Below, one piece after another: positions 26,969-37,851 of a stretch of 64,000 nt of DNA; the stretch's first letter is position 1, and each line of letters starts with the position of its first letter. The stretch is from an uncultured bacterium (GTDB lineage Bacteria; Pseudomonadota; Gammaproteobacteria; Burkholderiales; Burkholderiaceae_C): the NCBI GenBank assembly GCA_903928495.1, contig CAIYQZ010000030.1, positions 144,641-208,640 of the forward strand, read 5' to 3'. The translations under genes were made by a program, and so were the position numbers. The notes below the pieces were generated by a model. The model did no database searches and had not been told where the DNA came from. It was given only the letters and a program-made list of their open reading frames with translations.

Positions 26969-29900
26969 TCAACCCAACCAGCGGCGGGCGTTATGCCACA
27001 GCTGCACCCAAGGGCTGGCAACATTCAGGCCGCCGGTGGCAGATAGATCAGTCCAACTCATTTGAACGTTGCGGAACACGCGCTCAGGGTGCGGCATCAT
27101 GGCGGTGAAGCGGCCGTCAGACGTGGTGACGGCCGTCAGGCCGCCGGGGCTGCCGTTGGGGTTGAGCGGGTATGTTTCGGTGGGCTGACCGAGGTGGTCG
27201 GTGAAACGCATGGCTGCCAGGCCACCTTTTTCGATGGCCGCGTGGTTGCCCCGGCGGCTGAAATTGGCAAAACCTTCACCGTGCGCCACGGCAATGGGTA
27301 AACGCATGCCCGCCATGCCTGCGAAGAACAGACTGGGAGATTGCAACACCTCGACCTGACTCAAACGTGCTTCAAAACGTTCGCTTTGGTTGGTGGTGAA
27401 ACGGGGCCAATGCTCGGCACCGGGAATGATGTCGGCCAGCTCGGCAAACATTTGGCAGCCGTTGCACACGCCCAGGCCAAAGGTGTCGGAGCGGGCAAAG
27501 AAGGCCTTGAACTGGTCGGCCAGCAGGGGGTTGAACGTGATGCTGCGAGCCCAGCCAATGCCTGCACCCAGCGTGTCGCCATAGCTGAAGCCGCCACAGG
27601 CCACCACGCCGGCAAAGTCCGCCAGCTTGGCCCGGCCGGTTTGCAGGTCGGTCATGTGCACGTCAAACGCTTCGAACCCGGCTTGGGTGAAGGCCCAGGC
27701 CATTTCCACGTGCGAGTTGACGCCCTGCTCACGCAGGATGGCGACACGGGGGCGAGACAGGTTGAGCGCTGGGGCCTGAAACGGCTGCGGCACCGCGGGC
27801 TTGAAGACATGCAGGCCCGGGTCGCTGGCCAAACCGGCCGCTGCGTGCTCGGCGTCGGCGCATTCGGGGTTGTCGCGGAGCTGGCAGATTTTCCAGCTCA
27901 CGCTGTCCCACACCTGGTGCAGGTCGAACAGGCTGGCGTCGAACACCTTTTTGGTGTCGCGCCAGACCTGCAGACGGCCTTTGCCTTCGTCCAAGGTTGA
28001 GGCCTCTGGCCGGGTTTTGCCCACAAAGTGGCTGTGTTTGGACAGGCCGTGTTCACGCAGCACTTGCATGACGTCGTTCCGATCAGCAGTACGCACTTGC
28101 AGCACCACGCCCAACTCTTCGCTGAACAGGGCCTTGAGCGTGAGTTCTTCGCGGCGAGCGCTGACCTGGTTGGCCCAGTTTTTGGCGTCGCCGAAGTCGG
28201 CACGGCTGTCGGAAATGCCGTCGCCCTCGGTGACGAGCATGTCCACGTTCAGGGCCACACCCAAGTGGCCGGCAAAGGCCATTTCGGCTGCTGCCGCCAG
28301 CAAGCCACCGTCGCTGCGGTCGTGATAGGCCAGCACCCTGCCCTGCGCACGCAAGGCGTTGACGGCATTGACCAAGTTCACCAGTGCTTGCGGGTCATCC
28401 AGATCGGGCACATCGCCACCGAACTGGGACTGTTCGCCACTCAGCGTTTGCGCCAGCACGCTGCCGCCCATGCGGTTTTTGCCGGCCCCAAGGTCCACCA
28501 GCACCAGCGTGGTGTCGGCCTCGGTGGCGTCAAGCTGGGGCGTCAACGTGCCACGCACGTCGGCAAGAGAAGCAAACGCGGTGACGATGAGGCTGACGGG
28601 GGATGTGACTTTCTTTTTTTCAGCGCCTTCTGACCACTGCGTGCGCATGGACAGGCTGTCTTTGCCCACGGGGATGGAGATGCCCAACGCAGGGCACAAC
28701 TCCAGACCCACCGCTTTGACGGTGTCGAACAGCGCGGCGTCTTCGCCAGGTTCGCCGCATGCGGCCATCCAGTTGGCAGACAGCTTGACGCGGGGCAGCT
28801 CGAACGGCGCGGCCAGCAGGTTGGTGATGGCCTCGGCCACGGCCATGCGGCCCGAGGCGGCGGCGTTGGTGGCGGCCAGCGGCGTGCGCTCGCCCATGCT
28901 CATGGCTTCACCGGCAAAACCGGCGTAGTCGGCCAGGGTCACGGCGCAATCGGCCACGGGCACCTGCCAGGGGCCAACCATCTGGTCGCGGTGGGTCAGG
29001 CCGCCCACAGTACGGTCGCCAATGGTGACCAAGAACCGCTTGCTGGCCACCGTGGGGTGGGACAGCACGTTGATGACGGCTTGCTGCAGGTCCACGCCGG
29101 TGAGGTTGAGGGCTTGCGCTTCGCGCTGGATGCGTTTGACATCGCGCTGCATTTTGGGCGGTTTGCCCAGCAGCACGTTCATGGGCATGTTGACTGGCTG
29201 ATCTGCCTCTGAGGCCTGGGCATCGGCCACCAGCAACTGGCGCTCTTCGGTGGCCACGCCCACCACGGAAAACGGGCAGCGCTCGCGTTCGCAGAAGGCT
29301 TGGAACTGTGGGAGCGACTCGGAGGCGATGGCCAGCACGTAGCGTTCCTGGCTTTCGTTGCACCAGATTTCTTTGGGGGCCATGCCCGACTCTTCCAGGG
29401 GCACGGCACGCAGGTCGAAGCGGGCACCGCGTCCGGCGTCGTTGGTCAGCTCGGGGAAGGCGTTGCTCAAACCGCCCGCACCCACGTCATGGATGGCCAG
29501 AATGGGGTTGCCCGCGCCCTGCGCCCAGCAATGGTTGATGACCTCTTGCGCACGGCGTTCGATTTCGGGGTTACCGCGTTGCACCGAGTCAAAGTCCAGC
29601 GCCGCCGCGTTGGCGCCGGTGGCCATGGAACTGGCGGCGCTGCCTCCCATCCCAATTCGCATGCCCGGGCCGCCCAATTGGATGAGCAGAGAACCGGCGG
29701 GGAACTCGATCTTCTTCGTCTGTTCGGCGTCGATGACGCCCAAGCCACCGGCGATCATGATGGGCTTGTGGTAACCGCGCACCACTGTGTCGGCACTGGT
29801 GGCCACGGTCTGTTCGTACTCGCGGAAGTAGCCCAGCAGGTTGGGTCGGCCGAATTCGTTGTTGAACGCGGCACCGCCCAAGGGGCCTTCGACCATGATT

Positions 29901-31033
29901 TGCAAGGGGCTGGCGATGTGCTCTGGCTTGCCGACCGTGCTGCCCCACAGCTTGGACACGGTGAACCCAGTCAGGCCCGCCTTGGGCTTGGAGCCACGGC
30001 CCGTGGCACCTTCGTCACGAATTTCACCGCCCGCGCCGGTGGATGCACCGGGGAATGGGGAGATGGCTGTGGGGTGGTTGTGCGTTTCCACCTTCATCAG
30101 CACGTGGTTCACAGCCTCATTGATTTGATAGTTTGGAACGCTTGTGGATGAAGCGGTAGAGGCACTTTTTCCTTCAAATTGTGCGGTGAAACGCTGCACC
30201 GTGTGGCCTTCCATGATGGAGGCGTTGTCGGAGTAGGCCACCACAGTGTGCTGAGGGGCGGTGCGGTGGGTGTGGCGGATCATGCCGAACAGGCTGTGGG
30301 CCTGCACCACGCCGTCCACCGTGAATTCAGCGTTGAAAATTTTGTGTCGGCAGTGCTCGCTGTTGGCCTGCGCGAACATCATCAGTTCCACATCGGTGGG
30401 ATTGCGGCCCAGTGCGGTGAAGTTGGTGACGAGGTAGTCCATTTCGTCGTCGGCCAGGGCCAGGCCGAATTCGACGTTGGCTTGCTCCAAAGCCGGGCGG
30501 CCACCGGCCAGCACATCGACATGCGCCATGGGGGCGGCGGGTAGCTCGGTGAACAGGGCGTTGAGCTGGGCTGCCTCGAACAGCACGCTTTCGGTCATGC
30601 GGTCGTGCAGTAGGGCGGCGGCAGCGTGGAGCTGCTCGTTGCTCAACTCGCTTTTGCCCAGCAAGGGCTTTTTGAGGGCAAGCGTGTATTCGGTGATGCG
30701 CTCTACCCGGCGCACGGCCAAGCCGCAGTTGTGGGCAATGTCGGTGGCTTTGGACGCCCAAGGCGACACGGTGCCCAAACGGGGCGACACACTGAACACC
30801 ACGGTGGCTGCGGCAGTGGGGGCCTGGTAGGGCTCGCCATAGGTGAGCAAGTCGGCCAGGCGATGCACTGTGGCCTGGTCAGGCGCGCCGCCGTCGAATG
30901 CCGCCAGGTGCACATAACGGGCGGAGAGGCCCGTGATTTTGTCGCTCACGGCCTGGAGCTGGGGCAACAGTTGGCGGGCTTTGAAAGGGCTCAGGGCGTT
31001 GCCGCCCAACAATGTGTGCAGATGCAGGGTCAC
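26969..31033 (-). CDS. purL: phosphoribosylformylglycinamidine synthase PurL
   Basis: A 1354-residue large-type FGAM synthase, which makes FGAM from FGAR, glutamine and ATP in purine synthesis. The two AIRS-like halves include [20 protein letters not shown] and [20 protein letters not shown]; the C-terminal class I glutaminase has [15 protein letters not shown], the nucleophile cysteine in [14 protein letters not shown] (near 1187) and MMPHPERVF. It uses a GTG start. At about residues 285-301, between FEGKS and NYQINE, a palindromic repeat (copy B) encodes a serine/threonine-rich linker just before the conserved histidine motif. Confidence 0.96.
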   Translation of the reverse strand: MTLHLHTLLGGNALSPFKARQLLPQLQAVSDKITGLSARYVHLAAFDGGAPDQATVHRLADLLTYGEPYQAPTAAATVVFSVSPRLGTVSPWASKATDIAHNCGLAVRRVERITEYTLALKKPLLGKSELSNEQLHAAAALLHDRMTESVLFEAAQLNALFTELPAAPMAHVDVLAGGRPALEQANVEFGLALADDEMDYLVTNFTALGRNPTDVELMMFAQANSEHCRHKIFNAEFTVDGVVQAHSLFGMIRHTHRTAPQHTVVAYSDNASIMEGHTVQRFTAQFEGKSASTASSTSVPNYQINEAVNHVLMKVETHNHPTAISPFPGASTGAGGEIRDEGATGRGSKPKAGLTGFTVSKLWGSTVGKPEHIASPLQIMVEGPLGGAAFNNEFGRPNLLGYFREYEQTVATSADTVVRGYHKPIMIAGGLGVIDAEQTKKIEFPAGSLLIQLGGPGMRIGMGGSAASSMATGANAAALDFDSVQRGNPEIERRAQEVINHCWAQGAGNPILAIHDVGAGGLSNAFPELTNDAGRGARFDLRAVPLEESGMAPKEIWCNESQERYVLAIASESLPQFQAFCERERCPFSVVGVATEERQLLVADAQASEADQPVNMPMNVLLGKPPKMQRDVKRIQREAQALNLTGVDLQQAVINVLSHPTVASKRFLVTIGDRTVGGLTHRDQMVGPWQVPVADCAVTLADYAGFAGEAMSMGERTPLAATNAAASGRMAVAEAITNLLAAPFELPRVKLSANWMAACGEPGEDAALFDTVKAVGLELCPALGISIPVGKDSLSMRTQWSEGAEKKKVTSPVSLIVTAFASLADVRGTLTPQLDATEADTTLVLVDLGAGKNRMGGSVLAQTLSGEQSQFGGDVPDLDDPQALVNLVNAVNALRAQGRVLAYHDRSDGGLLAAAAEMAFAGHLGVALNVDMLVTEGDGISDSRADFGDAKNWANQVSARREELTLKALFSEELGVVLQVRTADRNDVMQVLREHGLSKHSHFVGKTRPEASTLDEGKGRLQVWRDTKKVFDASLFDLHQVWDSVSWKICQLRDNPECADAEHAAAGLASDPGLHVFKPAVPQPFQAPALNLSRPRVAILREQGVNSHVEMAWAFTQAGFEAFDVHMTDLQTGRAKLADFAGVVACGGFSYGDTLGAGIGWARSITFNPLLADQFKAFFARSDTFGLGVCNGCQMFAELADIIPGAEHWPRFTTNQSERFEARLSQVEVLQSPSLFFAGMAGMRLPIAVAHGEGFANFSRRGNHAAIEKGGLAAMRFTDHLGQPTETYPLNPNGSPGGLTAVTTSDGRFTAMMPHPERVFRNVQMSWTDLSATGGLNVASPWVQLWHNARRWLG
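30131..30178 (+). repeat. palindromic interspersed repeat, copy B (inside purL)
   Basis: Read on the minus strand it contains GCCTCTACCGCTT, AAGCG and CTATCAAA in the same order and spacing as copy A; I count 32 of 40 aligned positions identical. It is translated in frame, as a linker containing [11 protein letters not shown], without breaking purL. Confidence 0.7.
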
Positions 31034-31112
31034 GGTATCGTGGCGGGTTGACAGGGCGCTGGCTGCGCCCAGTGTGAAGGAAGGAGGCCGAAGCTCGTAG
31101 TTGCCCGTAATT

Positions 31113-32483
31113 TTACCGGGCCGCCCCTTGTACAGGGCGCAGTTTCAGGACGATGCCGTTGGCGGAACGCAAGGTAAGTCTGGCCACTGGTCGGGGGTTG
31201 TGGGTTGTCACTGGCTCAAAGTGGTATCGCTGCACCAACTTGGCGAGAATCAGAACACTTTCCTGAGTGGCAAAGGCTGCGCCGGGGCATGCTCGCTCGC
31301 CCAGACCAAAAGGTAAATAGGCAGCCCGCTGCACACCCTCGCCAGAAAATCTATCAGGCGAAAAGGTGTCGGGCTCGGCCCAGAGACTTTCATGCCGGTG
31401 AACCACCCAAGGAGATACCACCACCATGTCACCTTTTGCCACTGGTTTTTCACGCAGGCAGTTGTTCTCGTTGGCCTGCCGCACATAAAAGGCGATGGGT
31501 GGATACAGCCTCAGCGTTTCGCGAAACACATTGTGTGCTGTCTCAAGCAACCGGGTATCGCCAAACTGTGGAGGCCTTTGGCGCCACAGCTGGTTTGCCT
31601 CCTGACGGACAGCTTCCTGCACGGCAGGCTGATTGGCCAACAGAAACAAAGCCCACGCCAGAGTAGATGCGGATGTCTCGTGTCCGGCCAAAAAAAGGGT
31701 ACCCACCTGATCGATCAGATCAGTTTCGTCCAGGGTCATACCGCTGACAGGATCACTGGCCACCATCAACGCGCCCAGCATGTCGTCAGGGCCAGTTTGC
31801 CCAGCTTTCCATGCTGCAAACCGCTTGCGAATCAACGGCGCATAAGATTCGCGTATTGCCGTGCCCTTCAACTGACATTTCCGCCTGTGCCAGAAGGTCG
31901 GCAGGTGCAGCGCGCTGAGGCCCATCACACGCTGCGCAGCTTCCTGGTATGACCTGAATGCGTGGTGCACCTCTGTTGCAGATGCTTCGTCAAGCGGCTT
32001 TGACAAAATCGTGCGGAAGATGATGTCGGCAGTCACATGGCCCATGGCCTCCTCTGCCTCCCAAGCCTGATCTTTGGCAGATGCATGTTCCAGACGCAAA
32101 AGCATGTCGTCAATGCCTTCCAGCATGACCGGGAACACCCTTCTCAACGCCGCCTGTACAAACGCCTGATCCACGATGCGCCTCTGGCGTTGCCAACGCT
32201 CCCCGTTGGCATTGAACAAGCTGATGCCAATCAATGGTTTCAGTATGTCCTCGATGTAGTGGTGCTTCGGAAATGTGGCAGGACACTCGCTCAACACATG
32301 GCGAATGGTTTCCGGAGCGTTCACCAGAAAAAGACCTCGTCCGGCCAGACGGGCCACTCCCATTTGCACCCGATAGGCTGCACGGGGAAGCAGGTTCAGC
32401 ATCGACAGACTCTGGTGCCGCAAGACGCCACCCAGCATTCCCCATTTGCTCTGAGTGGGGGGTTTCGGTGGAATCCAGCTCAT
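31113..32483 (-). CDS. cytochrome P450 (first of two)
   Basis: A 456-residue soluble bacterial P450. The oxygen-activating I-helix motif is AGHETS at 266-271, the ExxR motif ETLR at 322-325, and the heme loop [15 protein letters not shown] with Cys399 as ligand. It resembles the fatty acid/hydrocarbon hydroxylase branch (CYP102/CYP4-like), but the substrate is unknown and no reductase or ferredoxin is encoded nearby. The ATG overlaps the stop of the upstream hydrolase by four bases. It is the last gene of the coupled tail before purL, 79 bp away. It is related to the second P450 at 35.3-36.7 kb. Confidence 0.93.
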   Translation of the reverse strand: MSWIPPKPPTQSKWGMLGGVLRHQSLSMLNLLPRAAYRVQMGVARLAGRGLFLVNAPETIRHVLSECPATFPKHHYIEDILKPLIGISLFNANGERWQRQRRIVDQAFVQAALRRVFPVMLEGIDDMLLRLEHASAKDQAWEAEEAMGHVTADIIFRTILSKPLDEASATEVHHAFRSYQEAAQRVMGLSALHLPTFWHRRKCQLKGTAIRESYAPLIRKRFAAWKAGQTGPDDMLGALMVASDPVSGMTLDETDLIDQVGTLFLAGHETSASTLAWALFLLANQPAVQEAVRQEANQLWRQRPPQFGDTRLLETAHNVFRETLRLYPPIAFYVRQANENNCLREKPVAKGDMVVVSPWVVHRHESLWAEPDTFSPDRFSGEGVQRAAYLPFGLGERACPGAAFATQESVLILAKLVQRYHFEPVTTHNPRPVARLTLRSANGIVLKLRPVQGAAR

Positions 32484-33673
32484 GTTTGCACTTCCATCCA
32501 GTGGCTCAGTGGCCTGGGTCCTGCCGTGATCGAGAAATAGTCGTTTGTTACCCGCAAATCGGTGGCCATCAGGTACTGAAAATGGATGCGAAACGGATCT
32601 GCTGCCAGTCGCTTGAATGTGCCGACATCGAACATCTTGTCAAAACGGGCCGAACGAACAACCACCGCAGGCTTCGACACGGCTGCTTTCGGAACACCGG
32701 ATCCGTCAAGCGGGTTGGCCAGCGCCGTGCAAAGTGGATCGGAGGGGGCAGTGAAATCCAGCCAAGGGACAGACGAAGCAACCACCTGGTTAACCTGCTC
32801 GCGAAATTGATGGGCACCAGTACAGAACGACATCATCGGCACCACTTGGCCCAAGGTCATCAGCCTGAGTCTGGGCCATAGGGCTTTGCTTTGGGGCAAG
32901 GCCAGCAACTCAGCCAACACGCTGATGACAACCCACGAGCCGGCGCTGTGGCCAATCAGCAGTATCTCGTCGGCATCTTCGACACCAGCATCACCGGCGA
33001 TGTGCAACGCAAACTTCTTCCAGCGCGATTCGATTGCCGGGTTGTTGCGGTTGCCCCAGTTGTGAACAAACACCCAGGCCCTGGCCAACCACAGCAAACG
33101 CAGTTTGTCCGACCACAACAGCGCGCCCCAGAGCAGCAGCCAGCCTGACAAACCGCTCGCAACCCACTTCCCAGCGTTTCCCCAAGCTGGAGCCAGGTAT
33201 CCAAGAACCAGTGCGACTGAAGTGGCCAACACAATAGACAAGAGCAACGCCAAAGCGCCAAACACCAGAGGTGACAACACAGACCCCGTGTAGCGTTTGG
33301 AGCAGTTCCACAAGCTGCCCATTGCCCCAGAACGAATATATGCAGCATAAAACTGCATCGTCTGGCGGACAGTCGTGAACCTCGAGACCAACCAATGCGC
33401 CTTAACCATGTCCTCCCAGCGCAAAAACGTGTATCGGGTCATGACCTCGCCATCTGCGCTTTGCGCCTTTACATTCCAGCTGGCAGCAAGGTCACCGGTG
33501 GCCTCCATTTCCCCCACCCATGAGGAAGTGCCGTTGATCGCATCTTGGGCTGCAGCCCCATCCCGGTAAAGCGGGTGGTAAAACCGGGGGCCCCTTCCGT
33601 CGAAGCCGTGCACGTAGTACACCTGCCTTTTTCGAATGGTGCAGGGGCTTGCACTGGATCCAGGCTGGTTCAT
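32480..33673 (-). CDS. membrane-anchored GxSxG hydrolase-like protein 1
   Basis: A 397-residue protein of an alpha/beta-hydrolase-like type that I cannot name. The N-terminus has the oxyanion-type strand VYYVHGFDGRGPRFYHPLYR; two strongly hydrophobic segments lie at about 132-157 and 168-190; the nucleophile elbow is LLIGHSAGSWVVI with Ser243. The C-terminus ends in a conserved FHIQYLMA-like and NDYFSITAG pattern shared with proteins 2 and 3. The start at 33673 overlaps the previous stop by four bases. A lipase, esterase or acyltransferase acting at the inner membrane is plausible. Confidence 0.7.
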   Translation of the reverse strand: MNQPGSSASPCTIRKRQVYYVHGFDGRGPRFYHPLYRDGAAAQDAINGTSSWVGEMEATGDLAASWNVKAQSADGEVMTRYTFLRWEDMVKAHWLVSRFTTVRQTMQFYAAYIRSGAMGSLWNCSKRYTGSVLSPLVFGALALLLSIVLATSVALVLGYLAPAWGNAGKWVASGLSGWLLLWGALLWSDKLRLLWLARAWVFVHNWGNRNNPAIESRWKKFALHIAGDAGVEDADEILLIGHSAGSWVVISVLAELLALPQSKALWPRLRLMTLGQVVPMMSFCTGAHQFREQVNQVVASSVPWLDFTAPSDPLCTALANPLDGSGVPKAAVSKPAVVVRSARFDKMFDVGTFKRLAADPFRIHFQYLMATDLRVTNDYFSITAGPRPLSHWMEVQT

Positions 33674-34920
33674 TTGGACCTTCTGACCCACCACGGCTTC
33701 AGACCCGTGTAGTTGACAACACCTGGCAAGTGTGCGAACCGCTCCCACAACCGCTGAGCGCCCGCTGTGATGGAAAAGTAGTTGTAGTCCACGGACTTCG
33801 GACTCGTTTTCAGGTACTGAAAGTGCAACTCAAAGCGGTCTCGCTTCAGCGCGCTGTAGTCTGCAGCCGGGAACATGTCAGCAAACCGTGGATTCAACAG
33901 TTTCATGCGCAGCTGCCGCTCATTGGCGCGCACACCAGCCACCTGCAGTGGATCGCACAGCGCAAAACAACAGCCGTCGGGCGGTGCAGAAAAATCGATC
34001 CAGTCCAAGCCCGGTTGCGCAGCCAGAGCCGCGAGTTCAGACCTGAAGCGGTGGGCCATGGGCAACAGGCTCAACAACGGCAGCCACTGACCCAACGTCA
34101 GCAATGACAAGCGCCGCGAGCCAACCAGCGCGCCAGGCTGCAATGTGAGTGCACGGGCCACCACTGCTGCGGCCATGATCGCACCCGAGCTGTGCCCAAT
34201 CACGAGTATTTCGTCATCCTGCCCGTCTGCCAGGCGCTGTGCCAGTATTGCAGCCTGCTCATCCAACCGTTGCTCCAGGTCGGGGGTGCGACCCTGGGCC
34301 TGCTTAGATGTGAAGTGGTAGCTCCGGACCATCCAGTACATGCTGAAGCGAGCCTCCAGCTGTCTGGCAAACCATCCAAATCCAATGCCCGCAATGGTCC
34401 CGCACAACACTGCGGCCCACGCAAATCCAGTGGCAGCCCACACTGCCCAGCAAACACCTGCGGTGACGAGCGGCAAGCCCGCTACCACCGCACACAGCAA
34501 GGCAAACGGTGCTGCCAGTGCCACAGCTGGCGGCCATGACAACTTGTACATTGCCCACAGGCTGCCATGCCTCAGGTTGAAAATGCTGGCAGACAACACC
34601 TGCCACCACAGAGCAGGTGCACTTTTCTTCCAATGGTTTCTGACCACATCGTCCCAGCGCATGAACTCGAAATGCGTTTGGACCAACTCGGTGCCCTGCC
34701 CCATCTCGATTGACCACGCTGCATTTCCGTTGGGCTGCTTTCGACGTGGGCCCACCTCCAGGCGATCGCCCGAAACACCGGCATGGGCTTTCGCCTGATC
34801 ACGGTACAAGGCGTGATAGTGGCTGGCCCCCTTTGGGTCGAAGCCACTGACATAAAACACACAACGATGACTGACCGGACTGGAAGGCTCGGTCAGCGTT
34901 GCTGTGGACGTGTTGGGCAT
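33670..34920 (-). CDS. membrane-anchored GxSxG hydrolase-like protein 2
   Basis: A 416-residue paralogue of the flanking hydrolase-like proteins. CVFYVSGFDPKGASHYHALY is at residues 20-39, a hydrophobic hairpin at about 131-185, and the elbow ILVIGHSSGAIMAAAVV with Ser244; the C-terminal block is YNYFSITAGAQRLWERFA. The three copies share order and spacing of all these parts, so they arose by duplication. The ATG at 34920 was chosen because longer frames cover the small upstream gene. The 3' end overlaps protein 1 by four bases. Confidence 0.7.
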   Translation of the reverse strand: MPNTSTATLTEPSSPVSHRCVFYVSGFDPKGASHYHALYRDQAKAHAGVSGDRLEVGPRRKQPNGNAAWSIEMGQGTELVQTHFEFMRWDDVVRNHWKKSAPALWWQVLSASIFNLRHGSLWAMYKLSWPPAVALAAPFALLCAVVAGLPLVTAGVCWAVWAATGFAWAAVLCGTIAGIGFGWFARQLEARFSMYWMVRSYHFTSKQAQGRTPDLEQRLDEQAAILAQRLADGQDDEILVIGHSSGAIMAAAVVARALTLQPGALVGSRRLSLLTLGQWLPLLSLLPMAHRFRSELAALAAQPGLDWIDFSAPPDGCCFALCDPLQVAGVRANERQLRMKLLNPRFADMFPAADYSALKRDRFELHFQYLKTSPKSVDYNYFSITAGAQRLWERFAHLPGVVNYTGLKPWWVRRSK

Positions 34921-34928
34921 CTTGAGGT

Positions 34929-35273
34929 TCAAAAGATGGTCTTTTTCTCCAGGCCCTTTTGCAGTACAAGGTCCACGACTGGTTGTTCCCGCTTGTTGGC
35001 GCGCATGCAATGGTTTTTCTGGAACCGGTCGGTCACCCAAATGACCACCTTGGCCCAACGCCGGTGCCGCTCACGCCATGCGTGCGACGAGACGCTTTCC
35101 CATGCGTAGCCATTGAACACTGAAGCGTTCACAAAATGATCCAAAGCTCTCACACCCGCCCTGCCCCGCTCGGCACGGGCAAAAAAACCGACCCATACCA
35201 AAATGAGATACCCCAACACTGCCATTGGCACCACGGCAGTCATCAACAAAAACCCTGCCAAACGCTCTTTCAT
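34929..35273 (-). CDS. small membrane protein in the P450 operon
   Basis: A 114-residue protein with one long hydrophobic segment near the N-terminus (FLLMTAVVPMAVLGYLILVW) followed by a basic, soluble region (WRERHRRWAKVVIWVTDRFQ). I do not recognise a family. It is a real gene by position: its ATG overlaps the stop of P450 number two by four bases, and its stop lies eight bases before the ATG of hydrolase-like protein 2. A scaffold or anchoring subunit for the neighbouring enzymes is possible but unproven. Confidence 0.55.
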   Translation of the reverse strand: MKERLAGFLLMTAVVPMAVLGYLILVWVGFFARAERGRAGVRALDHFVNASVFNGYAWESVSSHAWRERHRRWAKVVIWVTDRFQKNHCMRANKREQPVVDLVLQKGLEKKTIF

Positions 35274-36658
35274 GCCGCCTGCCGCCTGAACAGTTTGACT
35301 TTGACGCCATTGGCTGACCGGATCGTCAGTCGCCCCACGGGCTGCGGAACGTGCCCGACTACCGGCTCGAGGCGAAAATCACGTGCCAGGCAAGCCAGGA
35401 TCAAGGTTGCCTCTTGCAGCGCAAACGCCGCCCCCATGCACACCCTGGGTCCCATGCCAAAGGGCAGGTATGCCGTGCGAAGGGCCTCACGAGATTCGTC
35501 GTTATCGTACCGATCAGGGTTGAAGGCATCGGGTTCTGCCCACCGTGACCGGTGGCGCTGGATCAGCCATGGCGACACCACAATGGATGAGCCTGCAGGC
35601 ACCGTTTTGTCGCGCATGGGGCAAGATTGTGTCGACTCCCGCGCCATGAAACCCACTGGCGGAAACAGGCGCAATGCCTCCCGGAACACGTTGCGCGTGA
35701 GGTCAAGCGACTTCATGTCAGACTGTTTTGGGGCACTGGCACCCAGTACAGCCAACGACTCTTCGTGCATGCGATGCTGAATGTCTGGTGCATTGGCCAG
35801 CAAGTGGGCGGACCAAGTCAGGGCGCTGGCCGAGGTTTCATGGCCTGCCAAGAACAGCATACCCACCTGGTCGACCAATTCATCGAACCCAAACGGTGCA
35901 CCCGTGGCCGGGTCCCGTGCTGTCATGAAGGCTGCGAGGATGTCGTCTTTGCCGCTGTTTTCGCCCTTCTGCAGGGCGTCATAGCGAGGGCGTACCAGCG
36001 AAGCCAGCAAACCCCGTATCTCGGCCGCTGCCCTGCGACTGCGCCACACGTCCCAGGGCCAAACGAGCCACTTGATGCCATAAAGACTGGGGAGCAACAG
36101 CTTGGGCGCGATGGACTGAAAACGCGCAAAAGCTTCAAAGATCCTCTGCGCGGCATCACCGGTGATGGGCTCAGAGAAGATGGTGCGAAAAATGATGTCT
36201 GCAGTGACATGCGTCATTTCAATTTCGATGTCTGGCTGGGCTCCATCATCTGCGAGCTTCCCCAGCCGCACCAGCATGTCCTGAGTTGCCGCCCACATGG
36301 CAGGAAACGCCACATCCAGCTTGGTCTGGCCAAAGGCTGGATCCATCATGTTGCGCTGTCGTTGCCACTGCGCACCGTTGGTCGTGAAGATGCTGTCGCC
36401 CAACAGGGGCCTCAACGCATCGGCAAGCAACTCGCTTTTCGGGAAATTACCTGACGCGTCGTTCATGACCTGTTTCACGACCGCAGGGTCGTTCACCATG
36501 TACAGGTGGTGGCCAGGCAAGTGAACCTCCCCCATCTCCATGCGGTAACTGCGTTCGTAGAGCGACTCCATCCAAGACACCCGAGCACTGCGAAACAGCG
36601 ACCAGATGGACGCTTTTTGCTGACGAGGCTTGGGATAAACGGGACAAAAGTGGCTCAT
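35270..36658 (-). CDS. cytochrome P450 (second of two)
   Basis: A 462-residue P450 related to the one at 31.1 kb. The I-helix motif AGHETS is at 271-276, ExxR is EALR at 327-330, and the heme loop PFGMGPRVCMGAAFA has Cys407. It shares [11 protein letters not shown] with the other copy, so the pair are probably paralogues with different substrates or positions of attack. The ATG at 36658 (MSHFCPVYPK) overlaps the stop of hydrolase-like protein 3 by four bases; an ATG eleven codons upstream would run far into that gene. No redox partner gene is nearby. Confidence 0.93.
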   Translation of the reverse strand: MSHFCPVYPKPRQQKASIWSLFRSARVSWMESLYERSYRMEMGEVHLPGHHLYMVNDPAVVKQVMNDASGNFPKSELLADALRPLLGDSIFTTNGAQWQRQRNMMDPAFGQTKLDVAFPAMWAATQDMLVRLGKLADDGAQPDIEIEMTHVTADIIFRTIFSEPITGDAAQRIFEAFARFQSIAPKLLLPSLYGIKWLVWPWDVWRSRRAAAEIRGLLASLVRPRYDALQKGENSGKDDILAAFMTARDPATGAPFGFDELVDQVGMLFLAGHETSASALTWSAHLLANAPDIQHRMHEESLAVLGASAPKQSDMKSLDLTRNVFREALRLFPPVGFMARESTQSCPMRDKTVPAGSSIVVSPWLIQRHRSRWAEPDAFNPDRYDNDESREALRTAYLPFGMGPRVCMGAAFALQEATLILACLARDFRLEPVVGHVPQPVGRLTIRSANGVKVKLFRRQAA

Positions 36659-37851
36659 GTTTGTTGTTTCCACTGCGTGGCGGTGTTCCACAAGGTAGCG
36701 TTACCGGCAGTGAGTTGAAAGTAATCGTATCCGCCCGCCAATGGCGCCGAGCGAAGGTATTGGAGGTGCAAGCGTCGCTTGTCATTTTTGAGCAACTGGT
36801 AGTCATTTGCCGCAAACAGCGTGTGAAATCGCGGCGATACAAACGCCTGCCTGCGCGGCACCTCTTCAGCACCCAGGCAAATGGCAAAGGGATCAATCAG
36901 CGCAAAGCTGCCCCAGTCGGTGGGGGCAGACACGTCCACCCACGTTGCGCCCGAAGCCCGGGCGCGAGCCAACACCCGGCGGTACCCGTGAGCTGCGGGC
37001 ATCAAGCCCAGCAGGGGCATGCATTGCGCCAGCGTCAACACAGACAAACGGTCCATGGCACCCTCAGACCCCTCACACAGCTTGTTGACCCGAGCCAAAA
37101 CATCGGCCGCCAGCATGCTGCCCACACTGTAGCCCACCACCAGCACTTCATCGTCAGCTTGGCCTGAGGCATCTCCGTGCAGCAGGCGGTGGGCCACGCG
37201 TTGCGCCATGTCATCCAAACGTTGGTCCAGCACCGGTAAGCGCCCCCTTGCCCAGCGGTCGGCAAACCGGTAGATGCGAAGCAACCAGGATGTGTGCAGG
37301 CGTTTTTCTATGCGAAACGCCAGCCCAAGCACACCAGCCGCCAGCCCTGCGCCCCACGCCCAACCCAGTTCGGCTGCCAGCCACAGGCCGCCCCCAGCAG
37401 CCAGCAGAGACGTCAGCAACCAAAAAATGGCCGGATAGGCCAGCGCCAGCAAAGTGCGCCGACTTTGAGACCACACACGCACCAGCGCCACACCCGATGA
37501 AATGGCTGACCAGTAGGCCAACACAGAGCCCACCAGCACACCCCACCACCCCTTGGGCCACTGGCTGCGCACAATGTCGTCCCAAACCAGAAACTCCATG
37601 TCTACCGACACGGCTTCATGCTGATCGGGGGCCTGTGCGGGCCGACTGGCTTTCACAGTCCAGCCCTGCACATGTTCAGCCCGTTTCTCACGCGGACCAA
37701 CGTAGTACTCCCAGCCGTTTGTGGCGCCTTGACGTGGCGCTTCGGTTCGGTAGGTGCGGTGGTAATGGGCTGCCCCCTTGGGGTCAAACCCGCTGATGAA
37801 AAACACCGCCCTTCTGCGAACCACTTGCAAGTGCTGTTCAGGTGCGCTCAT
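36655..37851 (-). CDS. membrane-anchored GxSxG hydrolase-like protein 3
   Basis: A 398-residue third member of the family. AVFFISGFDPKGAAHYHRTY is at 15-34, the hydrophobic hairpin at about 133-178, and the elbow VLVVGYSVGSMLAADVLAR with Ser242; the usual His before the serine is Tyr here. The C-terminus again ends with a DYFQLTAGNATLWNTATQ block. Each P450 in this operon is directly downstream of one such gene. The ATG at 37851 overlaps the glycosyltransferase stop by four bases. Confidence 0.7.
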   Translation of the reverse strand: MSAPEQHLQVVRRRAVFFISGFDPKGAAHYHRTYRTEAPRQGATNGWEYYVGPREKRAEHVQGWTVKASRPAQAPDQHEAVSVDMEFLVWDDIVRSQWPKGWWGVLVGSVLAYWSAISSGVALVRVWSQSRRTLLALAYPAIFWLLTSLLAAGGGLWLAAELGWAWGAGLAAGVLGLAFRIEKRLHTSWLLRIYRFADRWARGRLPVLDQRLDDMAQRVAHRLLHGDASGQADDEVLVVGYSVGSMLAADVLARVNKLCEGSEGAMDRLSVLTLAQCMPLLGLMPAAHGYRRVLARARASGATWVDVSAPTDWGSFALIDPFAICLGAEEVPRRQAFVSPRFHTLFAANDYQLLKNDKRRLHLQYLRSAPLAGGYDYFQLTAGNATLWNTATQWKQQT

